Shown here: one piece after another, positions 34,760 to 43,346 of the stretch
How the letters are laid out: every line of letters begins with the position of its first letter
How positions within the stretch are numbered: the stretch's first letter is position 1
Assembly (NCBI GenBank): GCA_963706535.1
Contig: CAVPMU010000025.1
Coordinates: forward strand, 119,207-183,206
Origin: RPQJ01 sp963706535
GTDB taxonomy: Bacteria > Pseudomonadota > Gammaproteobacteria > Steroidobacterales > Steroidobacteraceae
Reading direction: 5' to 3'
DNA: 64,000 nt
Notes under the pieces: model-generated
Told to the model about the DNA's origin: nothing
The model's database searches: none
The model's input: only the letters and a program-made list of their open reading frames with translations
Translations under genes and position numbers: made by a program

Positions 34760-35767
34760 GTGGAGTTCGTCTGTCCGGCGTGTGCCGGCCCACTGCAGCA
34801 GCACCCGGACCGGTACGACTGCGCGGCCTGCCCGAGATCGTATCCGATCCTCTGCGGCATACCGGACTTCCGTCTCCGCTCGGATCGCTACCTGTCCCTG
34901 GAGGACGAGCGGGCCAAGGCCCTGCGCCTGCACGAGGCGGCCGAGCGGATGTCATTCGACGAGCTGGTGGGTTTCTATTACTCGATCACGGACGACGTAC
35001 CTTCGGCCCTGGCGACCCGCTACCGGGCCTATGTACGTGACGCCCCAGGCCGCAGCAAGGGAACGCTGGACAGCCTGCTGGGGGGCGGGCGTGGCCACGC
35101 CCTGCTCGACGCAGGTTGCGGCAGCGGCGGCTTGCTCGAGGCGGGATCCGCCCGGGTCGATGCCATCGTCGGACTCGACATCGCACTGCGCTGGCTGGTC
35201 ATCGCTCGCAAGCGGCTGTCCGAGAGGGGCGTCGAGGCGACGCTCGCCTGTGCCAACGTCGAGTCACCGCCCTTCCCGCCCGCAAGCTTCAGTCACGTGG
35301 CCGCCGGCGACCTGCTCGAGCACGTCTACGACCCCCGGGGTGCCGTGGCCGCACTCGAGCGCCTCCTCGAGCCGGACGGCCGAATCTGGCTCGCGGCCTC
35401 GAACCGCTACTGCCTCGGACCGCACCCCCTGGTCCGGCTGTGGGGCGTGGGCTACCTGCCGGCACGCTGGCGCAGCCGGATCGTCAGGGCGGTACGCGGG
35501 GTGGACTCGCTGCGATTCACCCACCTGACCTCACCCCGGGAGGTGACCGGATTTCTCCGCAAGCGCGGGATCGATATCCTGTCGCTCGCGCCCCGCGACG
35601 TTTCGAGCGCCTCGTCACAGGATTACCCTCGGGCCGACCGCATACTGATCGACGCATACCGGGCCGCACGCCGCACGCGTTGGCTGCGCCCGGCGCTGGT
35701 CGCCGCCGGACCGGCATTTGAAATACTTGGCAAGAAGCGCGCGCAGGGAAGGAGCATTCCGACGTGA
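34760..35767 (+). CDS. Methyltransferase with N-terminal Trm112-like zinc ribbon (copy 2)
   Basis: 335 aa from GTG 34760. Zinc ribbon FVCPACAGPLQQHPDRYDCAACPRSYPILCGIPDFRL, SAM motif I LLDAGCGSGGLLEAGSA, motif II GLDIALRWLVIARKRL, post-motif AAGDLLEHVYDPRGAV, and the shared SNRYCLGPHPLVRLWGVGYLP tail. Paralogue of the gene at 31741. It overlaps the following oxidoreductase by 4 bases (GTGA). Confidence 0.86.
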   Translation: MEFVCPACAGPLQQHPDRYDCAACPRSYPILCGIPDFRLRSDRYLSLEDERAKALRLHEAAERMSFDELVGFYYSITDDVPSALATRYRAYVRDAPGRSKGTLDSLLGGGRGHALLDAGCGSGGLLEAGSARVDAIVGLDIALRWLVIARKRLSERGVEATLACANVESPPFPPASFSHVAAGDLLEHVYDPRGAVAALERLLEPDGRIWLAASNRYCLGPHPLVRLWGVGYLPARWRSRIVRAVRGVDSLRFTHLTSPREVTGFLRKRGIDILSLAPRDVSSASSQDYPRADRILIDAYRAARRTRWLRPALVAAGPAFEILGKKRAQGRSIPT

Positions 35768-36801
35768 AGTTCGCACTCGTGGGCCTGGGATCGATTGGCC
35801 GCGTCCGGATGGATGCATTGCACGCATCCCCCGGACATACGCTCACGGCCGTTTGCGACGCCGACCCGCAGAGGCTCACCACGGCAGGCTCGGCCGTCCA
35901 GGGCTACACCTCGTTTGCGGACCTTCTCGCCGCCGATGCCTGCGATGCCGTCATCATCTCGACTCCCCCAAGTACGCACGAGTCGCTCGCGCTCGCCGCT
36001 TTCGCCGCCGGCAAGCACGTGCTGGTCGAGAAACCCATGGCAAACTCGCTCGAGGCCTGCCGCCGAATGCTCGAGGCGGCGGACCGCGCGGGCCGGGTGC
36101 TTGCGGTGGGCTTCAACCAGCGCTATTTCGATGCGGTCAAGGTGGTACGCGAGGCCGTCCAGTCCGGCGCGCTCGGCACGCTCACGCATGTGAAGGGCTT
36201 CGCGGGACACACGGGACTCTCCGAGTTCTCGGCGCCCTGGATGTACGACAAGGCCACCATGGGCGGCGGCGCCCTCTGCGACAACGGCGTGCACATGATC
36301 GACCTCGTGGTGCACGTGATGGGCGAGATCACGTCGGTGTACGGAGTCGCGACGAACGCCGTCTGGAACCTCCCGCAGGTCGAGGACAATGCGTTCGCGA
36401 TCCTGCGCGGGACCGGCGGGGTCGTCGGCAGCCTGCACGCGAGTTGGAGTGAGTGGAAGGGATACCACTTCTACCTCGAAGCCCATGGCGACCGCGGCAT
36501 GGCGCGCGCCTACTACGCCCCGATGATGTCCACGGTCATCACGATGGACCGGCCGGGCGGCAAGCGTTCCGTCCGGCGTAACTTCTATCCAGCGGCGATC
36601 CTGCGGGAGAAGTTCCGCGGCTGGCAGACGACGGCCGTAAAAACGTTTCAGCAGGAATTCGACGATTTCGCGGCGGTCGCCGCCGATCCCTCTGCACCGC
36701 GCGTCATCGCCCGGGGCCTAGACGGCTACCGCGCCCTGGCGATTGCAGAAGCCGTCTACGAGAGCACGCGGACAGGTGCCGCCGTGCCGATAGTTGCGTG
36801 A
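35764..36801 (+). CDS. Gfo/Idh/MocA-family oxidoreductase (copy 3)
   Basis: 345 aa from GTG 35764. FALVGLGSIGRVRMDALHA binds NAD(P); ISTPPSTHESLALAAFAAGKHVLVEKPMANS gives the EKP motif; GGGALCDNGVHMIDLVVHVMGE has the D-x3-H catalytic pattern of the scyllo-inositol/WlbA-like group. The best conserved of the three copies. It precedes the methyltransferase remnant. Confidence 0.9.
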   Translation: MKFALVGLGSIGRVRMDALHASPGHTLTAVCDADPQRLTTAGSAVQGYTSFADLLAADACDAVIISTPPSTHESLALAAFAAGKHVLVEKPMANSLEACRRMLEAADRAGRVLAVGFNQRYFDAVKVVREAVQSGALGTLTHVKGFAGHTGLSEFSAPWMYDKATMGGGALCDNGVHMIDLVVHVMGEITSVYGVATNAVWNLPQVEDNAFAILRGTGGVVGSLHASWSEWKGYHFYLEAHGDRGMARAYYAPMMSTVITMDRPGGKRSVRRNFYPAAILREKFRGWQTTAVKTFQQEFDDFAAVAADPSAPRVIARGLDGYRALAIAEAVYESTRTGAAVPIVA

Positions 36802-37389
36802 CCATGCCCGCCGCCGAGTGGTCGCACTACTCGAGGATGCGGCAACGTCGGATGCGGCCACGCTCGTCCGCAGGGTGTTCGCCCAGCGTGAGGCGGTGCA
36901 GCGTGACTTCGTCGAGATGCGCTCGGGCCACGTGTTGAGCGCGCCTGAGCGCCTTGCCAGCGCGCTCGGTGGATGGCTCGCCGAATACACGAGTCCGGAC
37001 GGAATGCTGCTCGACCTCGGTTGCGGCCCCGGGCAGTTGCTCGCTGCTGCCGCCCGCAGGGGCCAGCCGGCGGTCGGCGTCGATATCGCGCTCGAGTGGA
37101 TCGTGGTCGCCGGTCGGCTTGTGAGTGAGCACGGAGGGGTTCCGATGGCAGCCGCCGCCTGCGGCGAAGCCCTGCCCGTCGCGGACGAATCCATTGCGAG
37201 CATCGTGGGGCTGGACGCGAACACGTCACCGACGCGACTTTGGTCGCGGCTGAGGCTGAACGCGTGCTGCGGCCCGGAGGGCAGCTGGTGATGACGACGC
37301 CCAACCGCTTCAGCCTGACACCGGAGCCCCACGTCTTCCTGTGGGGCGTCGGCTGGCTCCCGCAACAGTGGCGGGCTCCTTTCGTCATT
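36794..37389 (+). pseudogene. Broken third copy of the zinc-ribbon methyltransferase
   Basis: Homologous to the genes at 31741 and 34760 but missing the N-terminal zinc ribbon and everything after WGVGWLPQQWRAPFV. SAM motif I is intact (LLDLGCGPGQLLAAAARRG). The frame breaks at 37217/37218: GGGCTGGACGCGAACACGTC lacks four bases relative to GAC GTG ATC GAA CAC. Re-inserting TGAT there restores GLDVIEHVTDATLVAAEAERV and joins it to TPNRFSLTPEPHVF. It has three independent lesions, so no active enzyme is expected. Confidence 0.85.
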
Positions 37390-37513
37390 CCACGGGTTTC
37401 GGTCGATGACGCGCGGGGATCGGTGCGCCGCCGAAGGTGCCGCGCGACGCATGATTCCCCCCTGCCTGGAGCGATCGCGTCGGTCGGCTCGAACGTCGGC
37501 AGTCATGCGACCG

Positions 37514-39394
37514 TCACTGGCCGTTCTTGCGGAAGACCTCGAGGCGCGAGAATCGTACCGGGACCTCGCCTATACCGGGATCCCACCAGTAGCCCGCGCT
37601 CACCTGGAGATCGTATCCGTCCTCCTCCACGAACCCGTCGATCAGGAACGCTCGCGCCCGCTTGCCCAGCCTACCCTCCGGCTGGGCCAGGATGACTGCG
37701 CCAGCGGCGCTGTCGGCCGCCAACAAGTCGTCGCGGTATCGCAGCCGATTTTCCAGGAACAGGGACGCAGCCTGGGCCGAGCACAGGAGTGCGCCGTCGG
37801 CAAACCGCCTCCCCAGATCGCGAGACGTATCGCGCATGGTGTACGTGGGTGCGTAAAGGACCGACGCCCCATAGACTCCGCTTGCGACGAGCGTCGCGGC
37901 GAGCAGCACCGCCACGCCCTCGTACCTCCGCGCCATGGCAAGGCCAGCTGCCAGCGCCAGACCCACCCAGAACACAGCCTGCTCCAGCGTCGAGCCGCCA
38001 TGCCAGAAACCGAGCGGCCGTTCGAACTGGCCATTGACCAACCAGAGCGCCCCGAACAGGCCCGGAAACACGAACAGAAACCGGACCACGGCGTGTCGCG
38101 ACCTTAGCCTCGCAGCCAACAGGGCAACTAGGACCACTAGACCAAGCAGGAGCGCAGCACGGTTCGAAAGGCGGGACAAGTCGAACGCCCACGATCCGAC
38201 CACGCGTGCGCCGACGGCGCCCAGCAAGAGCCCGGTCGGCAACGCCAGCCAGGCCAACCGCAACACCCCCGCCGCCCCTGATGCCGTCGTCAACCGACGT
38301 AGGACCGCTTCCCCACCCCCCCGCCGCCAGATCGTCGCCACGACGATCGTATGCAGCGCCAGGGGCAACATTACGTGCACCAGGTAGCGACCAGGAGAGT
38401 AGGCTTCGATGGCCCAGACCAGCATCGCCCAGAGCGACCAAGACCCGGTCGCGACGTATAGCCGGGTCACGACCGGATCCCGGCGCGCCGCTTGGCCCAA
38501 GCCCACCCAGCTTCCATACCAGGCGCCTATCAGCAGGCACATCACCGGCGCCCAGAACGGGTCGTCCAGGAATCGCCCGGCCACGACGAACGGCGACGCG
38601 AATTCGATATAACCGGCCAACTGCCCGCCCAGTTGCGCCAGCGAGAGATTCGCCAGCAAGCCGGCCGCGGCCGCCACGGCCAGCCCGACCGCGGCCGGGA
38701 CCACCAGACCGGCAGCGAAGGTCGCGAGCAGCCGAAAGGTCGCCCTGGCTGTCTCGCGGCCCCGGGTAGCGAGTAGGACGAGCACGAATGCAGGTGCCAT
38801 CAGGACCGTTGTCCCTTTCATTGCGACGGCGCACGCGAAGATGCCACCGGCAATGAACGCGTGTGCCCAACCGCGCCGGCCCAGCGTAAGCACGAGGAAC
38901 GCCAGCAGCGAAAACAACAGCGCGGGCATCTCAGGTATGGCCAGCCTGCTGAGATTGACAAAAAGGGTCGCAAAGCCGAGCACCACCGCGCCGACCAGCA
39001 AGGCCAGCCCGTCCACGTGGCGCCGCAGGGCGAGCGCACTCGCCAAGAGGATCAGCGACCCGGCCACGGCACTGAACAGCCGTGCGCTCCAGAGACTCAC
39101 GCCCGCCACCCCGAAGACCACGAAGTTCACGGCCTGGTAGCCCGGGCTCAGCACGAGATGGATACGGCTGATGCCGTACATCACCAACTCGCGGAACAGG
39201 ACCAGGTTGCGTGCGGTCTCATTCCAGCGGCCCTCGTCGGTGATGTAGCCGATCCACAGGGCGAACGCCGGGTCGGCATCGAGGTTCAGGAACCTGACCA
39301 GGACTCCCGCCGCGCAAACCGTCCACACCGCAGTCATTGTGAACGACCGCGAGCGGGCGGATTGATCATGTGTTGCTGGGAACAGGTTGGTCAC
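37514..39394 (-). CDS. Membrane glycosyltransferase of the ArnT/PMT (GT39/83) type
   Basis: 626 aa with about 12 hydrophobic segments. The first loop YITDEGRWNETARNLVLF carries the Asp-Glu pair required in PMT/ArnT-like GT-C enzymes, which use polyprenyl-phosphate sugars on the periplasmic side. A short periplasmic C-terminal domain follows (YDLQVSAGYWWDPGIGEVPVRF). ATG 39394 gives a 19-residue polar lead before the first helix; ATG 39337 is an alternative. Convergent with the methyltransferase pseudogene; possible acceptor: polymer lipid carrier or surface protein. Confidence 0.85.
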   Translation of the reverse strand: MTNLFPATHDQSARSRSFTMTAVWTVCAAGVLVRFLNLDADPAFALWIGYITDEGRWNETARNLVLFRELVMYGISRIHLVLSPGYQAVNFVVFGVAGVSLWSARLFSAVAGSLILLASALALRRHVDGLALLVGAVVLGFATLFVNLSRLAIPEMPALLFSLLAFLVLTLGRRGWAHAFIAGGIFACAVAMKGTTVLMAPAFVLVLLATRGRETARATFRLLATFAAGLVVPAAVGLAVAAAAGLLANLSLAQLGGQLAGYIEFASPFVVAGRFLDDPFWAPVMCLLIGAWYGSWVGLGQAARRDPVVTRLYVATGSWSLWAMLVWAIEAYSPGRYLVHVMLPLALHTIVVATIWRRGGGEAVLRRLTTASGAAGVLRLAWLALPTGLLLGAVGARVVGSWAFDLSRLSNRAALLLGLVVLVALLAARLRSRHAVVRFLFVFPGLFGALWLVNGQFERPLGFWHGGSTLEQAVFWVGLALAAGLAMARRYEGVAVLLAATLVASGVYGASVLYAPTYTMRDTSRDLGRRFADGALLCSAQAASLFLENRLRYRDDLLAADSAAGAVILAQPEGRLGKRARAFLIDGFVEEDGYDLQVSAGYWWDPGIGEVPVRFSRLEVFRKNGQ

Positions 39395-39406
39395 GCGGGC
39401 TGAAAA

Positions 39407-39517
39407 CTACTTGGTAAACAGGACATGTATCCAGTTGGGCGGTTCCGCCGTGAAGGCGCGTTGCAGCCGGTACAGCAGATGAGCCGCCCGCGACGGTGCC
39501 CGGTCCGAGCGCGTCGC
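39407..39517 (-). other. Possible 3' remnant of a lost gene in a 317-bp intergenic region
   Basis: The gap 39395-39711 separates divergent genes. On the minus strand one frame reads RAAHLLYRLQRAFTAEPPNW then IHVLFTK and stops at 39407-39409, with an in-frame stop at 39518-39520 and no start codon. It has a protein-like composition and a PNWxHxLF end reminiscent of some methyltransferase C-termini. I cannot assign it, and it may be chance. The rest of the gap shows no hairpin or promoter I would trust. Confidence 0.3.
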
Positions 39518-39711
39518 TCACGCCGGCCGGGACCGGACGCATCGGATCGGCTATGCGCCCCCACTCGATCAGTTCTGCAGACCTTCCTCAGGTCGGAATG
39601 GCTAAACTGTCAACGGCGAATGATTCCGGCTGCTGTCGCGATTTCGTGAGCGCTCGCAGCCTCTTGTGTAAAAGCAATGTCGTCTTGAGCGCATACGATA
39701 GCACTTGCACC

Positions 39712-41517
39712 ATGACCACTACCGCAGAGCAGGTCGCAATCGCTATTTTCGGACTATTCGACCCGGATTACGACCGCCGGCGCCAAGCCATCTCGACAGT
39801 TGCGGCGTCGCTGGCATCTCGAACCCAGACGAAGACGCAGCGCTTCGATCACGCCTCGGGCATCGTGCTTGCCTGCGCATCGCCAGTCGTTCCCCTCGAC
39901 CACGCGACTGGACCGCAGGGGTGGTCGCTGGTCTGGGGAAAAATCGCGGATGCACCTCGGCCCGCCCTCTGGGCGTTCGACCATGCCGCGCAGCACGGCC
40001 CGAATGCTGTCAATGGCCACGGCGGCATATACGTCACCTGCCTCGTAGACGGCGCCGGCGTGGTCACGCTCGCCAGCGACACGCTGGGCTTTTGTCCGGT
40101 CTATTATTGGTCGGACGATGAGGTGTTCATATTCGCGTCGGAGCCACTGTTGATTCACGCACATCCCCGGGTGGAACGGCGCCTGAGCCTCGCGGGATTG
40201 GCGGGAATACTGCTGCAGGGCCACATGGCCAACGGCCAGACCATCTGGCGGGGCATCCGTCGGCCGGACCCTGGTCACGCAGTGCGTTGGGAGCGTGGCA
40301 AGGGATCGACCTGCCTCCCGGCGAACCCACTCTCACCGACCGACGAATACTTCCGGCTCGAATACGAGAACGCGCGCCATCGCATGGCCGAGACGCTCGC
40401 GGCGTCCATTCGTCGATCGGTGCCGGAAGGAAACGTATCGCTCATGCTTTCAGGCGGACTTGATTCACGCCTCGTGGCCGGTTACCTCGATCGCATCGCG
40501 CCGCGGCGAACCACCGCATACGTCTTCGGCGACCCAAAGGACATAGAGGTCGAATGCGCAACGGCGGTGCGCAAGGCGCTGCGCATGAAGGAGGTCCGCG
40601 CGACCCTGCATTACGAGCGCTACTCGAGCCTTGCCGCGCAATTTATCCGGCAAGAGCAGCTCAGCAACAGCCTGGTTGATTTTGCCTGGCCTTCCGGCTT
40701 TGGGGATGCGGCCTTCGTGAGCCCGTACCTCATGAGCGGACTTCATGGCGACGCGGTCATCGGCGGTACCACGATTCCCTGGGCTCTCGACCCGAGGACC
40801 GGCGAATTCGGCTTCGACCGGCTGCTCGAGTCGGTGACGGCATGGGGCTTCAAGCCGGACGACGTGGCCAACCTGATGGCGGTTGACTCCGCCCGACGTA
40901 TCGTGGACGACGTGATCGAGGAAATGCGCGCTCGGTACGATGCAATGCTTGGCAGTCCGTTCCAGAAGACCTGGCTGTGGACTCTTCAAAATCGGGTCCG
41001 CTTCCACACCTTCCCGTACGCGTGGCGCATGGCATCTCACGTATGGCCGCTGACGCCCTACGGCGATCGAGAAATGCTCGGCCTGGCTTCCGCATTGCCC
41101 CTGAATTACGTCCGTGACCGCCGCATGCAGCTCGACACCCTCAATCTCGAATTCCCGCTGCTGGCTCGCCAGCCGCTGGATCGCAATTCGTGGGACTCCT
41201 CGCCCGTCGTGCCGACGATGGCGTCCCGCGTGCGCTCAAAGGCCCGTCAGTTTTCGCGACGACTGCACCCGTCCGGCCCGGACCGCCGCCTGTATTTCCG
41301 CCAGTACGACATCAATAATCCCGGTTGGCGATCGATTCGCCAAGCCGCCGACCTACATCGCGCAGACGCGACTTCCATCCTCAGACCCGAGGCCCTTGGG
41401 CGTCTGCTCCCGTCGCCCGAGGCGACGATCAGCGCTCCCAGCGGCATTCGGGACACGGCCGGCAGCAAGACGCTCTGCGCACTCCTGATGCTGCTGGGAG
41501 GTGCCCAACACGCATGA
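39712..41517 (+). CDS. Asparagine-synthase-like amidotransferase without Cys2
   Basis: 601 aa from ATG 39712. The C-terminal synthetase domain has the PP-loop LMLSGGLDSRLVAGYL (SGGLDS at 247-252) and SGLHGDAVIGG. The N-terminal part keeps a glutaminase-like fold pattern (ASDTLGFCPVYYW, FASEPLLI) but begins MTTTAEQVAIAIFGLFDPD, with no cysteine at position 2, so it should not hydrolyse glutamine that way. Similar proteins in EPS loci are thought to amidate uronic acids or use another amine donor. It overlaps the next gene by ATGA. Confidence 0.85.
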   Translation: MTTTAEQVAIAIFGLFDPDYDRRRQAISTVAASLASRTQTKTQRFDHASGIVLACASPVVPLDHATGPQGWSLVWGKIADAPRPALWAFDHAAQHGPNAVNGHGGIYVTCLVDGAGVVTLASDTLGFCPVYYWSDDEVFIFASEPLLIHAHPRVERRLSLAGLAGILLQGHMANGQTIWRGIRRPDPGHAVRWERGKGSTCLPANPLSPTDEYFRLEYENARHRMAETLAASIRRSVPEGNVSLMLSGGLDSRLVAGYLDRIAPRRTTAYVFGDPKDIEVECATAVRKALRMKEVRATLHYERYSSLAAQFIRQEQLSNSLVDFAWPSGFGDAAFVSPYLMSGLHGDAVIGGTTIPWALDPRTGEFGFDRLLESVTAWGFKPDDVANLMAVDSARRIVDDVIEEMRARYDAMLGSPFQKTWLWTLQNRVRFHTFPYAWRMASHVWPLTPYGDREMLGLASALPLNYVRDRRMQLDTLNLEFPLLARQPLDRNSWDSSPVVPTMASRVRSKARQFSRRLHPSGPDRRLYFRQYDINNPGWRSIRQAADLHRADATSILRPEALGRLLPSPEATISAPSGIRDTAGSKTLCALLMLLGGAQHA

Positions 41518-42446
41518 CTGCAGCCACGACGCTCGAGCAGGTGCTCACGGCCAACAGGGATCGGAACTGGTTCTTCGTCAGCCCTGGCGGGAACTGGGGC
41601 GACGACCTGATCTACGCCGGCGCAGACGCCCTGGCAGGCAAGCTCGACCTGCGGCCGCGCAACTTCGATTTCCGCAGTTTCGACGCGACCCATGTACCGT
41701 CCGGAGCTGCCATCTACCTGCACGGTGGCGGCGGATTCAACCCATGGAGCAGCGGCCGGGCGTTCAATATCCTGCGCCAGGCGCTTGCGGTCGAGGGTGC
41801 AGTAGTCATCCAGGGTCCACACACGTGCAGCACCCTTGATGAAGCGACTGCCGCCACGCTGAAAACTACCTTCGACGACATCCGCGCAACCGAAGTGCAC
41901 TACTTCGCACGGGAGGCGGAGACGGCACGCTTCCTGCGGTCGGCGTTACCCGGACACATCCCGGTCAATGTGGATCACGACACCGCGTTTAACCTGACGC
42001 AGACGCGACTCCTGGAACTGGCCGGACTGAGCAGAGGCGTGACCGGCCGGTATCGACTCGTTGTTTCGCGCGAAGACAACGAGGCGCCACCTGCAGCGCC
42101 GTCGGCGACGCACGGTGCCGTAATCATGGACCCGGCACGGTATGCGACCAGCTTCCGACACTGGCTGAGGATTCACTACTACGCGACCAGCATCACCAGC
42201 GATCGGCTGCACTCCGCCATCCTGGGCTCGTTGATCGGCAAGCCGGTCACCCTCCTGGCTGGCGCCTACCACAAGAACCGCAGTGTCTGGGAATTCAGCC
42301 TGAGGGAGCGTGGTGTCCAATGGGGCGATGCCACCACGGCCCGCGGCCCCGAAACTGCGCGGCGCAGCTTGCTCCCGGCCTTCATCGCCCGCAGCTGGAA
42401 AGTACGACGCGCGCTGATGCGCTTGAGGGGTGTACCGCTGCAATGA
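41514..42446 (+). CDS. Polysaccharide pyruvyl transferase-like protein
   Basis: 310 aa. FFVSPGGNWGDDLIYAGADAL and SGAAIYLHGGGGFNPWSSG are the G-N-x-G-D and G-G-G-G loops of the PS_pyruv_trans/CsaB family; SDRLHSAILGSLIGKPVTLL, with R-L-H, is the third conserved block. Members transfer pyruvate from PEP to make ketals on sugars, or act as GT-B transferases. It is coupled by ATGA to the asparagine-synthase-like gene. Confidence 0.85.
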   Translation: MTAATTLEQVLTANRDRNWFFVSPGGNWGDDLIYAGADALAGKLDLRPRNFDFRSFDATHVPSGAAIYLHGGGGFNPWSSGRAFNILRQALAVEGAVVIQGPHTCSTLDEATAATLKTTFDDIRATEVHYFAREAETARFLRSALPGHIPVNVDHDTAFNLTQTRLLELAGLSRGVTGRYRLVVSREDNEAPPAAPSATHGAVIMDPARYATSFRHWLRIHYYATSITSDRLHSAILGSLIGKPVTLLAGAYHKNRSVWEFSLRERGVQWGDATTARGPETARRSLLPAFIARSWKVRRALMRLRGVPLQ

Positions 42447-42461
42447 CCGGACGCGCCGGCT

Positions 42462-43343
42462 CTATGTGCTAGGCGGCCAGAAGAGGTGCCGGGTAAAGGT
42501 CGCATACCGAAGCCCGCCCGGGAGGCCGAGGGACTTCAAGTGGGCAACCCAGGCGGCCCGCAATTCACCACTCGCCATCAGCAGATCGGCTGCCGAGTGA
42601 TACGCGGCACCGAGCCGGCGTCGCACCCGATGCCAGTCCGCTGTGCGCCGGGTCAACGCCTCTGCTCGCTCCCACACCGTGGATTCCGCCAGCAGGTACT
42701 CGGCGGTTTTCGAAAGTGAACCCGGCGAGTCGTGGTAACGGAAATGCCGCTCGGTAACAAAGCCAATGCGGTACTGCAGGGCCAGCTTGATTGCGGTGAA
42801 TGTCCACTCGTAATGCCGGAAGGTTGGCCCGAATACGTCGTTCGAGACAGTCGACGCCCGAAAGGTGCCGCCGCAATTGGCCAGCCAGTTGCCTCGCAAT
42901 AGGGCGCCGAGAGGATCGCGCGCAGCATGCGCCAACAACGCATCGTCAATCTGCCCGTCCGACGATTGCCCGTCAAAACCATTGCTCACGAGCACATCGA
43001 CCGTCGGATTGGCACACATGTAGTCCAGCCGCGCGTCCAGGGCTCCGGCGAGAAGTTCGTCGTCGTCGTCCAGGCTGCAGAAATACTGGCTCCGCACCAA
43101 TTCATAGCCGATTCTCCGCGCCAGCGGATAATGCCCGGTCCTGATCGTAACCATCCGCACGAACGGAAGGCGTCGTATGAACTCCACGTCCGCGCCGATC
43201 GCATGCGGGCCATTCGCGACCACGATGATTTCGTGCAGAGATGCAGCATCGAGCGAGGCCGACGCAATCGCCCTGATCAAGGCGTCACGCCGTTCGGGCC
43301 GTACCGCGGTCGGTATGACCACCGTTATTTTGTCGGGGAACAT
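42462..43343 (-). CDS. Glycosyltransferase family 2 protein
   Basis: 293 aa. ITVVIPTAVRPERRDALIRAIASASLDAASLHEIIVVANG is the GT2 N-terminus and YFCSLDDDDELLAGAL provides the D-x-D cluster. GNWLANCGGTFRASTVSNDVF and HYEWTFTAI (with W/E) make the acceptor region. No TM segment is visible, so it is cytoplasmic. Start is 3 bases after the stop of the PP-loop gene, so the two are co-transcribed and likely co-operate. Confidence 0.87.
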   Translation of the reverse strand: MFPDKITVVIPTAVRPERRDALIRAIASASLDAASLHEIIVVANGPHAIGADVEFIRRLPFVRMVTIRTGHYPLARRIGYELVRSQYFCSLDDDDELLAGALDARLDYMCANPTVDVLVSNGFDGQSSDGQIDDALLAHAARDPLGALLRGNWLANCGGTFRASTVSNDVFGPTFRHYEWTFTAIKLALQYRIGFVTERHFRYHDSPGSLSKTAEYLLAESTVWERAEALTRRTADWHRVRRRLGAAYHSAADLLMASGELRAAWVAHLKSLGLPGGLRYATFTRHLFWPPST

Positions 43344-43346
43344 CGA

